This document shows positions 22,670 to 29,697 of a stretch of 30,766 nucleotides of DNA, piece by piece (position 1 is the stretch's first letter; each line of letters begins with the position of its first letter). Source of the stretch: an uncultured Treponema sp. (GTDB lineage: Bacteria > Spirochaetota > Spirochaetia > Treponematales > Treponemataceae); contig CAKULY010000023.1 in NCBI GenBank assembly GCA_934667505.1, forward strand, positions 1 to 30,766. Reading direction: 5' to 3'. Under the pieces are notes generated by a model that saw only the letters and a program-made list of their open reading frames with translations, searched no databases and had not been told where the DNA came from. The position numbers and the translations under genes are program-made.

Positions 22670-22701
22670 TATATTATAAAAATGAATATTTTTATAATAT
22701 A
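22670..22701. terminator. Possible bidirectional AT-rich terminator
   Basis: A 14-bp perfect stem, with ATATTATAAAAAT (22671-22683) pairing with ATTTTTATAATAT (22688-22700) over GAAT, lies just after the stop at 22669 and between convergent genes. It is AT-only, so thermodynamically modest and without a GC clamp. The terminator call rests on position and symmetry. Confidence 0.4.
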
Positions 22702-22872
22702 AAAAGTAAAAAATTGTCTTTGAAAATGCTTCTTTTTTACATTTATAGGTATGTTTCTTCTCTGATGGGATTTTTTGCTCGAAAACCCATTCTAAAGATT
22801 ATGAATTAAATTGGAGATGGCTTTTTCTTTTGACTTTTTTTGGTTAATTCTGTCTGACTCGTGGCGATTGTT

Positions 22873-23763
22873 TTATCCCGATGATAACATTAATTCATTT
22901 TTCAATTCTTTAATATAGTTATAGAATAAAGCCAATGCTTCATTGCGGATTTTCTCTGCCTCTTTATCGATTGCGGTTTTATTACCATATACAGTATATT
23001 CGTTTAACTGAAAAGAATTTAATACCTGCTCAAAATAAGAATAATAGTTTTTAGGAATTTTAAGCTGATGAAAAAAATTCCTAAAAGACTGTATATTCAG
23101 CGGTTGGAAATTATTTCCGTGCATTATGAAATTTCCAGATTGCCGTGTAATTCTATAGTTTTGAATAGAAGGTTTTACGCAGATTGGTAAAACTGGCATG
23201 TCATCTGAGCTGAGGTATTTTAAAAGGAATGGCAGAAATTCATTTGTCACAGGAATTGGCTCAGAAAAGGTTTGAGTTAGCAGTCCTTGTGTAAGGTTGT
23301 AGTTTAAATTATTCGGAGAGCAGACAAAGATGTTTACATAAGGGGCTGAATAGTCGCATTCGTGAATTGCAAAAAACAGAGCAATGAGTGGGTCTTCGCT
23401 CCAGTCAAGTAATGTTGAAGGCAAGCCATAATGCTGTGCGAGAAAATACCATTCCATGTCATTTACAGGGTTACCTATGTTTACTTTATTCTGTATGCAA
23501 TAGTTTTTGAATTTTTCAAGTAGTTTTGGAATAGACGGAACTAAAACTATTTGTCCATGTCCGAAATAATAATTTGGAGCTTCAATTTGTAGCGGTGTTC
23601 CGAATTGATTTGCGACCTGCATTGCATACCGTAATAATGATGGCTGCAAATCGTAGTAAGATCGGTTTTGTCCTCTGAACCAAAGAGGAGTGTCATTTTC
23701 ATGTTTCTTTATTTCTGAGATGACTTTTATATATTCCTCTATTGATTTTATTTCAAAATACAT
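22873..23763 (-). CDS. FRG-domain protein
   Basis: A 296-aa protein defined by the FRG motif near its start (LWFRGQNRSYYDLQPSLLR, about 27-45) and the second conserved block YFLAQHYGLPSTLLDWSEDPLIALFFAIHEC (about 106-136). The family is named after the Phe-Arg-Gly motif and is frequent in phage, defence and toxin-rich regions; its activity is unproven to my knowledge. A promoter-like TTGAAT-N16-TAAAAT lies on the minus strand at 23797-23770, so close that the transcript would be nearly leaderless. No clear Shine-Dalgarno is present, so a downstream start is possible. It stands alone, with no coupled partner. Confidence 0.82.
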   Translation of the reverse strand: MYFEIKSIEEYIKVISEIKKHENDTPLWFRGQNRSYYDLQPSLLRYAMQVANQFGTPLQIEAPNYYFGHGQIVLVPSIPKLLEKFKNYCIQNKVNIGNPVNDMEWYFLAQHYGLPSTLLDWSEDPLIALFFAIHECDYSAPYVNIFVCSPNNLNYNLTQGLLTQTFSEPIPVTNEFLPFLLKYLSSDDMPVLPICVKPSIQNYRITRQSGNFIMHGNNFQPLNIQSFRNFFHQLKIPKNYYSYFEQVLNSFQLNEYTVYGNKTAIDKEAEKIRNEALALFYNYIKELKNELMLSSG

Positions 23764-23986
23764 GGATTTATTTTAGCATGAAAATGGTATTATTCAAAAC
23801 GTTATTAAAGAATAAAGCATATACTTATGATACAAAGAAATTATAAGTTTAATAAAATGAAGAACTAACCTTATAGACTAGTGCAAACTATCCGTTTGAT
23901 AGGTGGCTTGTGATTAGAATAATTTTGTGTATTGTTTTGCTATTTGTTTCCAAGAATATAAAGAATTTTCCAGAAAAAAGTGGTGA

Positions 23987-24193
23987 TTACAGTTTTTGTT
24001 CCAGCATGATTTCTTCTACAAGATAGGCATCACTTAAACAGTGAAAATCGCTTATGCCTTTACTCATGAGCATATATGTGTTTGATTTATAAAAAAGCTC
24101 CATAGCTTTTTCTTCATCGACATTTGCTTTTTTTGCAAGTAGAGAAATTATACGTGCGTATTTCATCTGCAAAAGAGTTGCGTCAGCGGTCAT
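23987..24193 (-). CDS. DUF3791-like small protein, third gene of an ART-type module
   Basis: A 68-aa protein (ATLLQMKYARIISLLAKKANVDEEKAMELFYKSNTYMLMSKG…) resembling DUF3791 proteins: one helical bundle followed by a conserved S.CLSDAYLVEEI end. Its ATG overlaps the DUF3990 stop by 4 nt, so it is translated with it. DUF3791 proteins are regularly found beside DUF3990 proteins and are suspected antitoxins. It differs in sequence from the first gene of the triplet (24681-24896), so the toxin is bracketed by two unlike small proteins. Confidence 0.7.
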   Translation of the reverse strand: MTADATLLQMKYARIISLLAKKANVDEEKAMELFYKSNTYMLMSKGISDFHCLSDAYLVEEIMLEQKL

Positions 24194-24684
24194 ACATAAA
24201 CTCCTTTTGCTTCGTAGCTGGATTCAAAGTATAAAAGCTTATCTACAACTTGCTGATTAATAAAGCAAATCTGATTATTTGGTTTTTCAAACTTTAGACG
24301 TTGCAGGGCTATTGATTTATCTATGAGACCAGAGAAATACAGCTCTACTGTGTTGAAGACTTTATCGTTAGCTATTCCGCCTTCGATGATGTCATACTTG
24401 GAATAGTCTTTTGAACCACTTCGACAGGCAAGAACAAAGTCTAACCATTCTTCATTGTAATTAGGAAAATTTTTATAGCGGTATTTTGTCTGAATATCAG
24501 AATCATCATAATTATAAATATTTATGATTCCTTTTTTCCCAAGAGAAATAAAACGCTGCACCCATTTTTCCGCCTGACTTTGCATATTTGATGTGTAAAA
24601 GCCTTTGCCAAAATCAAGGTTATAGCGACCATAAGAAACAAGTGGTTTATCTACAATTACAGTTGAACCGTGGTAAAGCTTCAT
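24190..24684 (-). CDS. DUF3990 protein, ADP-ribosyltransferase-like toxin candidate
   Basis: A 164-aa protein opening with MKLYHGSTVIVDKP and LDFGKGFYTSNMQSQAEKW (about 24-42), the DUF3990 signature. The Y-H-G-S and G-x-G-F-Y-T elements resemble the first two motifs of the ADP-ribosyltransferase fold. ANDKVFNTVELYFSG (about 103-117) may hold the third. A substrate is unknown. It overlaps by 4 nt with both neighbours, forming a compact three-gene unit read from the minus strand. I call it a toxin candidate by family and context; no activity can be shown from sequence alone. Confidence 0.8.
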   Translation of the reverse strand: MKLYHGSTVIVDKPLVSYGRYNLDFGKGFYTSNMQSQAEKWVQRFISLGKKGIINIYNYDDSDIQTKYRYKNFPNYNEEWLDFVLACRSGSKDYSKYDIIEGGIANDKVFNTVELYFSGLIDKSIALQRLKFEKPNNQICFINQQVVDKLLYFESSYEAKGVYV

Positions 24685-24896
24685 GCAACGAGATTCCTTT
24701 CTTTAAGGACGGAAATGATTTCATCTACGATATATTGTTTGCTCTGGGTATGAAGCGCTTCGTAAGAAGGTATGATATATGAGTGTAGAAGTCCTGATGA
24801 ATTGAGAATTTGAAACAATTCTGAGCCAGTTTTGCCAAGCTGCTTTGCAACATTTTCGATGCAGAAAACTGAGTATTCTATCTGTTTATCGCTCAT
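24681..24896 (-). CDS. DUF3791 protein, first gene of an ART-type module
   Basis: A 71-aa protein. I start it at the ATG on the minus strand at 24896 because an AAGGAGG stands 7 nt upstream; the frame is open further upstream to 25010, but that part is AT-rich and not protein-like. SDKQIEYSVFCIENVAKQLGKTGSELFQILNSSGLLHSYIIPSYEALHTQ matches the DUF3791 pattern (FxIExxAxxLxxxxxxVYxxLxxxGLLxxYIxPxYxxLHT). It probably acts as antitoxin or regulator of the coupled DUF3990 protein. The stop overlaps the next start by 4 nt. Confidence 0.82.
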   Translation of the reverse strand: MSDKQIEYSVFCIENVAKQLGKTGSELFQILNSSGLLHSYIIPSYEALHTQSKQYIVDEIISVLKERNLVA

Positions 24897-25059
24897 GGGT
24901 ACCTCCTTGCAATTATTAATATAACATAATTTTTGATTTTTTGCGAGATGATTTTTTGAAGAGGATTGAAGTTTAAAAACAGTAATCATAATCGGTTTTA
25001 TAAAAAGCAACTATTTCAATCATAGAGCCTTTAGTTTTAGTTTTGTTGCATAGCATTTT

Positions 25060-25468
25060 TCAATATTTTCTATTATTACTTTTTTTATTTTCTTCCATAA
25101 TTTCTAGCATTTCTTTTGGAGTGACAACGAACGGCTTTACTGGAAAGTCCTTGATGTTGCCGGTTGCAAGAAAAGTTTCTTTTGTTTGGAGGGAATCCAT
25201 TGTAACTTCGTAGAAAATCGCATCTTTTGGGTCGGAAAGTTCAATGCCGTTGTCAAGAATCATTTTGAAAATGTTTTCAATTACTTTAGGTGAAAAGTTA
25301 AATTTTTTTTCTGGACAAAACTTCTTTGTATTCAAAAAGAATTTCTTTACTAAAAACAGGAACTGCAATTCCTGCCAAAATATGATGAACGACTTTTCAT
25401 GGGGTAGAAGTCCTTTTTAGCAATGCCTAAACTATAACATTTGTATCAATGACAGCATAATATCTCAT
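25060..25468 (-). pseudogene. PIN-domain toxin pseudogene (COG1569-like)
   Basis: From ATG (minus strand, 25468) the frame reads MRYYAVIDTNVIV, containing the DTN metal motif. It hits TAG at 25429-25427 and TGA at 25399-25397, and then continues as KVVHHILAGIAVPVFSKEILFEYKEVLSRKK. A run of eight A on the minus strand (25310-25303) shifts the frame once more; seven would keep it. The rest reads FNFSPKVIENIFKMI, FYEVTMDS, FLATGNIKDFP and VVTPKEMLEIM, the normal PIN-toxin C-terminal half. With two nonsense codons and one frameshift the toxin is dead. The antitoxin gene 152 bp upstream is intact. Confidence 0.82.
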
Positions 25469-25530
25469 GTTTTATTTCTTCCATAAAAAGTCAATGAGAA
25501 AATATCAATTTTCGATTTGACTTTTTACAC

Positions 25531-25621
25531 AATTTCGCAACGAAGTGAGAAATTGCAGTTGATAAAAAAGTTTGCTACGCAAACTTTTAAGATCAAAACT
25601 GACGCCACATTCGGCAGTTTT
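25531..25621. repeat. Three consecutive hairpins between an antitoxin and a dead toxin gene
   Basis: CAATTTC/GAAATTG (25531-25556), AAAAGTTTGC-TAC-GCAAACTTTT (25567-25589, 10-bp stem) and AAACTG/CAGTTT (25597-25621) follow one another in under 100 bp. The middle one is flanked by A and T runs on the two strands and could terminate transcription of the relB-like gene. The cluster resembles an inserted intergenic repeat. Confidence 0.6.
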
Positions 25622-25914
25622 CATCTTGCCTCCTTTCTGTATGCACGGATTTCTGCGTTAATTTCGTCAAGAGTCATTTCTTGAAGTCCGTTTTTCTTTG
25701 CTTCTTTTCTAAGCTGCATAAAAGCCTTTTTTCCTTCTTTAAGAGAAACCTTTCTTTCCATCCTCATACTGAACGGAATGCCTCTTTCTTCAACGGATTT
25801 TTTAAGGAATATCCTGAATGCTGTGGGCAAATCAAGTCCAAGCTGTTCGAAAATGCTTGTAGCCTCGTTCTTCAAATCTTCATCAACCCTAATCTGTACC
25901 AATGTGCTTGCCAT
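25621..25914 (-). CDS. RelB/DinJ-family antitoxin
   Basis: A 97-aa protein with an N-terminal ribbon-helix-helix: TLVQIRVDEDLKNEATSIFEQLGLDLPTAFRIFLKKSVEERGIPF is the classical RelB/DinJ pattern. The C-terminal charged helix (about 50-97) would wrap the toxin. GGAGG lies 8 nt before the ATG on the minus strand. It likely binds its own promoter; TTACATTCACATACATTC repeats lie between the -35 and -10. The cognate toxin is most likely the broken PIN gene downstream, so it would be an orphan antitoxin. Confidence 0.88.
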   Translation of the reverse strand: MASTLVQIRVDEDLKNEATSIFEQLGLDLPTAFRIFLKKSVEERGIPFSMRMERKVSLKEGKKAFMQLRKEAKKNGLQEMTLDEINAEIRAYRKEAR

Positions 25915-25953
25915 AATGCGCCTCCAAAAACAATAAAATGCGTCTGTAATTTG

Positions 25954-25982
25954 AATGTATGTGAATGTAATGTGTTTGTCAA
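25954..25982 (-). promoter_or_regulatory. Promoter of the RelB/DinJ-like gene
   Basis: On the minus strand, TTGACA (25982-25977) and TACATT (25959-25954) are 17 bp apart. The spacer and -10 contain two ACATTC half-sites (ACATTCACATACATTC), a plausible operator for the ribbon-helix-helix antitoxin. It lies 40 bp upstream of the ATG. Confidence 0.65.
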
Positions 25983-26180
25983 TAAAAAGACTGTAAAGGC
26001 TTCTTTATGAATAAAAAATCTTGCTAAAAACTCAATTTTCAGAATCAAAACTTCGCATCAATGTTATCGGTACGGTGGGCGTTTTTGCCTGCTACGGGTC
26101 GTACTTGTAGAAAACTGGCAAAAATCAGAATACTGCAAAAAAATTAAAAATATTCAAAAAAAATGGAAAATGATTGTTTT

Positions 26181-27368
26181 TTACTGGCTTTCAAAAAACC
26201 TTTCAGTCTCTTTTATTCTTGAATCCAGTGTTCTGCGCAAAATTTCCGCGCGCTCCGGCTCGATGTATGGATTTTTTGATATGAGATTTCCGAAGAATTC
26301 TGAAATCCCATTCAGTTTCTCAAAGTTCAAATCTGCACAGTATTCCTTGAATGGAATCCGTTTCATCTGTTCTTTCTGGTTTGGAGCGAACGGCTTTGCC
26401 TTTATTTTTGAGGATTCTCTCAGATATGGATTTTTTAGGTTATAAAGGATTTCATCATGGAACATTGATGTTCCACTGTCGAACACTGGAGCAAGCCCGA
26501 GCCATTCAAGATTGTCAGGATTCCTTAAAAATCCGAAGTTGTTGTAGTGCCTGTCTGTGTTCGCAATTATAAAGTCAACCGTGAGCATATTGCAGATTTC
26601 CTGCTTCAGTTTTTCTGTGTTCTTGAAGCCAAGTCCCCCGCAGCAGTTTATAAGATGGCTGAAATTCGAAGTGTTGTTGTTCTTTTTTAAGGTGTTCACA
26701 ATGTGCCATGCCGGAACAAGCTCAGTCTGCGGCGACACAAAGTCGGGACATGACGAGTAGAAAGTTCCATCGTTTTTTATGATTTTGTATTCAACGTGCT
26801 TTATTCCGAGCCTGCTGCAAATTTCTGATGCCAAAACCTCATTAAATGGTTCTTGCTGCCAAAGGCTTCCAGCTTTTAGAAGAATCCTCTCGCCGTTGTT
26901 GATTATCCATTTTTTCTTGAGCCAGCCGTCGGATGTGTTGTCAGGGGAAACAAGATTCAGCTTGTCCGTACTGTCTGAGTTCAGTACGCCGAAGAGGGCT
27001 TTTCCTACATCGTCTGAAAAACTGTTCTGAAAGAAATTCACGTCTTGCCATGAGAGTTTGCTTTCTAAAGGCTTTGCCCAGTAGTGGTCAGAAAGGCTAA
27101 GTCCGTAGCTTTTTTCTATAAGATAATCCGTGGTGACATTTCCGAGCTGTTCAAGGGCCGTGTCAAGATTCTGCCGGCTTGCAGGAATTGAACGACCTTT
27201 CCACCAGGAGCGGAACTGGCTTTTCAGCGTTTTTCCCTTTTCGTTGTCTGGCGATATTCCGACAGGAAGATGATCCCTGCATAGGATTTCAGAGACTTCG
27301 GAGATTTCTTCATCCTCGGTTGAGAACCTTAAAACTGGAATATCTTTGTGGCAAAGAATGTAGTTCAT
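26181..27368 (-). CDS. HipA-like serine/threonine kinase, orphan
   Basis: A 395-aa HipA-family kinase related to the one at 944-2077. ERILLKAGS holds the presumed ATP-binding Lys (K165), ANTDRHYNNFGFL is the catalytic loop (about 269-281) and LAPVFDSGTSM has the metal-binding Asp (D297). The shared N-terminal block (GLSLSDHYWAKP, 89-100) and start argue for common ancestry, although identity looks moderate. It stands alone with no HipB-like gene next to it. A weak minus-strand promoter (TTGTAA-N18-TATTAT) lies upstream. With its relative it brackets the 25-kb accessory region. Confidence 0.87.
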   Translation of the reverse strand: MNYILCHKDIPVLRFSTEDEEISEVSEILCRDHLPVGISPDNEKGKTLKSQFRSWWKGRSIPASRQNLDTALEQLGNVTTDYLIEKSYGLSLSDHYWAKPLESKLSWQDVNFFQNSFSDDVGKALFGVLNSDSTDKLNLVSPDNTSDGWLKKKWIINNGERILLKAGSLWQQEPFNEVLASEICSRLGIKHVEYKIIKNDGTFYSSCPDFVSPQTELVPAWHIVNTLKKNNNTSNFSHLINCCGGLGFKNTEKLKQEICNMLTVDFIIANTDRHYNNFGFLRNPDNLEWLGLAPVFDSGTSMFHDEILYNLKNPYLRESSKIKAKPFAPNQKEQMKRIPFKEYCADLNFEKLNGISEFFGNLISKNPYIEPERAEILRRTLDSRIKETERFFESQ

Positions 27369-27486
27369 TATTATTTCTCGTCAATTACAATAATATTGCA
27401 AAAACGGCTTTGTTTACAAGTTCTTTTCAGATTTAAAATACTGTTATGCGTGAAATATATCGAATCGTTTACAGCACACATACCCC

Positions 27487-27515
27487 TTGTCATCCTCCTA
27501 ATTTTTCACTATACT
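27487..27515 (+). promoter_or_regulatory. Promoter of rplY
   Basis: TTGTCA (27487-27492) and TATACT (27510-27515) are separated by 17 bp and lie 39 bp before the ATG. The leader holds AAGGAG (27540-27545). Confidence 0.7.
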
Positions 27516-27554
27516 TAAAAAATATTTATCTTAGGATATAAGGAGCTTTAAGAA

Positions 27555-28106
27555 ATGGAAAAGCAGGTTATTAATGCAAAGGTACGCACAGTTACCGGTA
27601 AAGCATCTGCAAAACGTCTTCGAAAAGTAGGTAGTATCCCAGCCGTTATGTATAATGACAAAGGCGAATCTACCATGCTTGAAGTAGGAGAGGTAGAATT
27701 CAACAAAGTATGGCGTTCAATAACACCAACAACATCAGTTGAGCTAAAAGTAGACGGAAAGTCTTACACAGCTTTGATAAAAGACACAGAATACAACATC
27801 CGCACAGACAAAGTTCTCCACGTAGACTTCTTTGTTCCTGCAGCAGATGAAAAATTGGTTCAGTCTTTCAAAGTGCAGTATTCTGGAACACCAGCCGGAG
27901 TTTTAAAAGGTGGTTTCATGGTAAAACGTGTGCCAAATGTAAAGCTTCAGTGTACAATTGCTGACCTTCCAGAAAGAGTTGTAATTGATGTATCAAAACT
28001 TAACGTTGGCGATCAGTTCAAAGTTAAAGATATTTCTCTTTCTGACAAGATTACAGTTCTTACAGATGCAGAGGATGTTCTTGTTAGCATTGCGCCTGCA
28101 CGCTAG
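27555..28106 (+). CDS. rplY: 50S ribosomal protein L25/general stress protein Ctc
   Basis: A 183-aa protein of the long CTC-type L25. The N-terminal 5S-rRNA-binding domain (about 1-92) includes GKASAKRLRKVGSIPAVMYN and ALIKDTEYNIRTDKVLHVDFF. The C-terminal TL5-like beta-domain includes VQYSGTPAGVLKGGFM and DLPERVVIDVSKLNVGDQFKV. It binds 5S rRNA in the large subunit. AAGGAG stands 9 nt before the ATG, with a good promoter and its own terminator, so this is an autonomous housekeeping gene and marks the return to core genome. Confidence 0.96.
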   Translation: MEKQVINAKVRTVTGKASAKRLRKVGSIPAVMYNDKGESTMLEVGEVEFNKVWRSITPTTSVELKVDGKSYTALIKDTEYNIRTDKVLHVDFFVPAADEKLVQSFKVQYSGTPAGVLKGGFMVKRVPNVKLQCTIADLPERVVIDVSKLNVGDQFKVKDISLSDKITVLTDAEDVLVSIAPAR

Positions 28107-28123
28107 TTTTTGACTGTTTTTAT

Positions 28124-28183
28124 AAAAAGCTGCCTTAATATGCGAAGCGTTAAGTTCTCTTCGCTTTTAGGGTGGCTTTTTTT
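28124..28183 (+). terminator. Intrinsic terminator after rplY
   Basis: AAAAAGCTGCCTT (28124-28136) pairs over 13 bp, with wobbles, with AGGGTGGCTTTTT. An inner GCGAAG/CTTCGC stem lies in the loop, and the 3' arm runs into a T stretch ending at 28183. It is a classical Rho-independent terminator 17 nt after the stop. Confidence 0.85.
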
Positions 28184-28279
28184 ATTTAAGGGCTATACAA
28201 ATCTTAAAAACGGCTGTGCTAAGCTCTTGGGCGCAAGCGTACCTTGATTAGTCGTATTTAAGTTTAATCGATATGAATA

Positions 28280-29683
28280 ATGAATAAGAATAGTTTAAAA
28301 AACTCTTTTGAAGAAAAGGTTTTAGAAGGCTTGGAAGAGTGCGGAGTCAATGTGGAATCTTCGCCTTCTTATAAGATAAAAGTTGGAATTGCCGTTTCTG
28401 GAGGAGCGGATTCTGTGTCTCTTCTGGTGGCATTGAATTCTTTAAGCTTAAAATATGATTTTTTAATCTTTGTAATAAATATAAATCACAATATACGAAA
28501 ATCCGAAGAAACTTGCGCAGATTCGGCTTATGTTCAAACTCTTTGTGAAAAACTAAAATTCTCGAATAAAAATCTTTCTTTTGAATTAAAAACGATTCCG
28601 GCAGGCAAGGTTTTTTCTATTGCTGAAGAGCGAAATGGTGGAATTGAAGAAAGCGCCCGGTTTTTGCGCTATGAGCTTTTTGAATCTTTTATAAATGAAA
28701 GCAATTTGGACTGTTTGTGCCTGGCCCACAACAAAAACGACCAGGAAGAAACTTTGCTTATGCGTTTTTTGCAAGGCAGCGGAATTTCTGCAATGACCGG
28801 AATCCGCAAAAAACGCCAAAAATATATCCGCCCTTTGCTCAATATTTCTCGTAGCGAGATTGAAAGTTATCTTAATCAAAAAAATATACCGTGGCGAATA
28901 GATTCTACAAATTTTGATAATAATTATCTTAGAAACAAAATTCGCAACACTCTTGTCCCGTTTTTGAATTCTTCTTTTCAGGGATGGCAAACTGCGGTTT
29001 TAAAAGGAGCTAAAAAAGCTTGTTTGATTCAAGATTTTATTGAACAAGAATCTTCCAAGGTGGAATGGCAATCGCCTTGCAAGAATTGCAGGACTCTTTC
29101 TTTTTCTTGTTTTGCAAGTCTTTCTGAAATTATAAGAATTCAGGCGATTTTCGATGCCTTTTTGCTTCTTGAGTGCAATTTTAGAATTCCTTTTTCTTTT
29201 GTCTTGGATTTTGAGCAAAAAGTTATGAAATCAAATAGTTCTAAAGAACTTTCTATGTCGATTGGTGATTTTGAGCTTGAACATAAAGATGGAAAAATTA
29301 ATGTAAAAAAATCTTGCAAAATAGCGACTGAATCAGGATTTTTTGCTATAATAGAAGATGAAGGCAGTTTTTCTTTTCCGTTTGGAATTGTTTCTGTCTG
29401 CAAAAAAAACGAAAAGGCAGAGCTTGTTTTTGAATGTGAAAATCCTGTTCTCTTAAAAGATATACCTTTTCCGTTTTGTATAAGGAGTCGTCAAACTGGC
29501 GATTTTATAGAAACTTGCAGCGGCGGAAAAAAATCTGTCTCTGATATTTTGTCAAATTGGCATATTGAATCTAAAAAAAAGAATTTAATTCCTCTTGTGC
29601 AAGAGTTGTATTCACAGGAGCAGAACATTGTTGCAGTTGTAGGTAGTGTTTTTGGCTTTAACGATTGGATTGTAAAGAACTAA
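28280..29683 (+). CDS. tilS: tRNA(Ile) lysidine synthetase
   Basis: A 467-aa N-type ATP pyrophosphatase that converts C34 of tRNA-Ile(CAU) to lysidine, so the tRNA reads AUA instead of AUG. The PP-loop is GIAVSGGADSVSLLVAL (about 36-52). Next come INHNIRKSEE, LAHNKNDQEETLLMRFLQGSGISAMTGI and RPLLNISRSEIESYL, all typical of TilS, then IDSTNFDNNYLRNKIRN, the tRNA-contact motif. The C-terminal TilS domain (FCIRSRQTGDFI, about 394-405) is present. AUA decoding matters here because ATA codons are frequent in the accessory genes. No strong Shine-Dalgarno is visible. Confidence 0.95.
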   Translation: MNKNSLKNSFEEKVLEGLEECGVNVESSPSYKIKVGIAVSGGADSVSLLVALNSLSLKYDFLIFVININHNIRKSEETCADSAYVQTLCEKLKFSNKNLSFELKTIPAGKVFSIAEERNGGIEESARFLRYELFESFINESNLDCLCLAHNKNDQEETLLMRFLQGSGISAMTGIRKKRQKYIRPLLNISRSEIESYLNQKNIPWRIDSTNFDNNYLRNKIRNTLVPFLNSSFQGWQTAVLKGAKKACLIQDFIEQESSKVEWQSPCKNCRTLSFSCFASLSEIIRIQAIFDAFLLLECNFRIPFSFVLDFEQKVMKSNSSKELSMSIGDFELEHKDGKINVKKSCKIATESGFFAIIEDEGSFSFPFGIVSVCKKNEKAELVFECENPVLLKDIPFPFCIRSRQTGDFIETCSGGKKSVSDILSNWHIESKKKNLIPLVQELYSQEQNIVAVVGSVFGFNDWIVKN

Positions 29684-29697
29684 AACTTGGAGATTTT

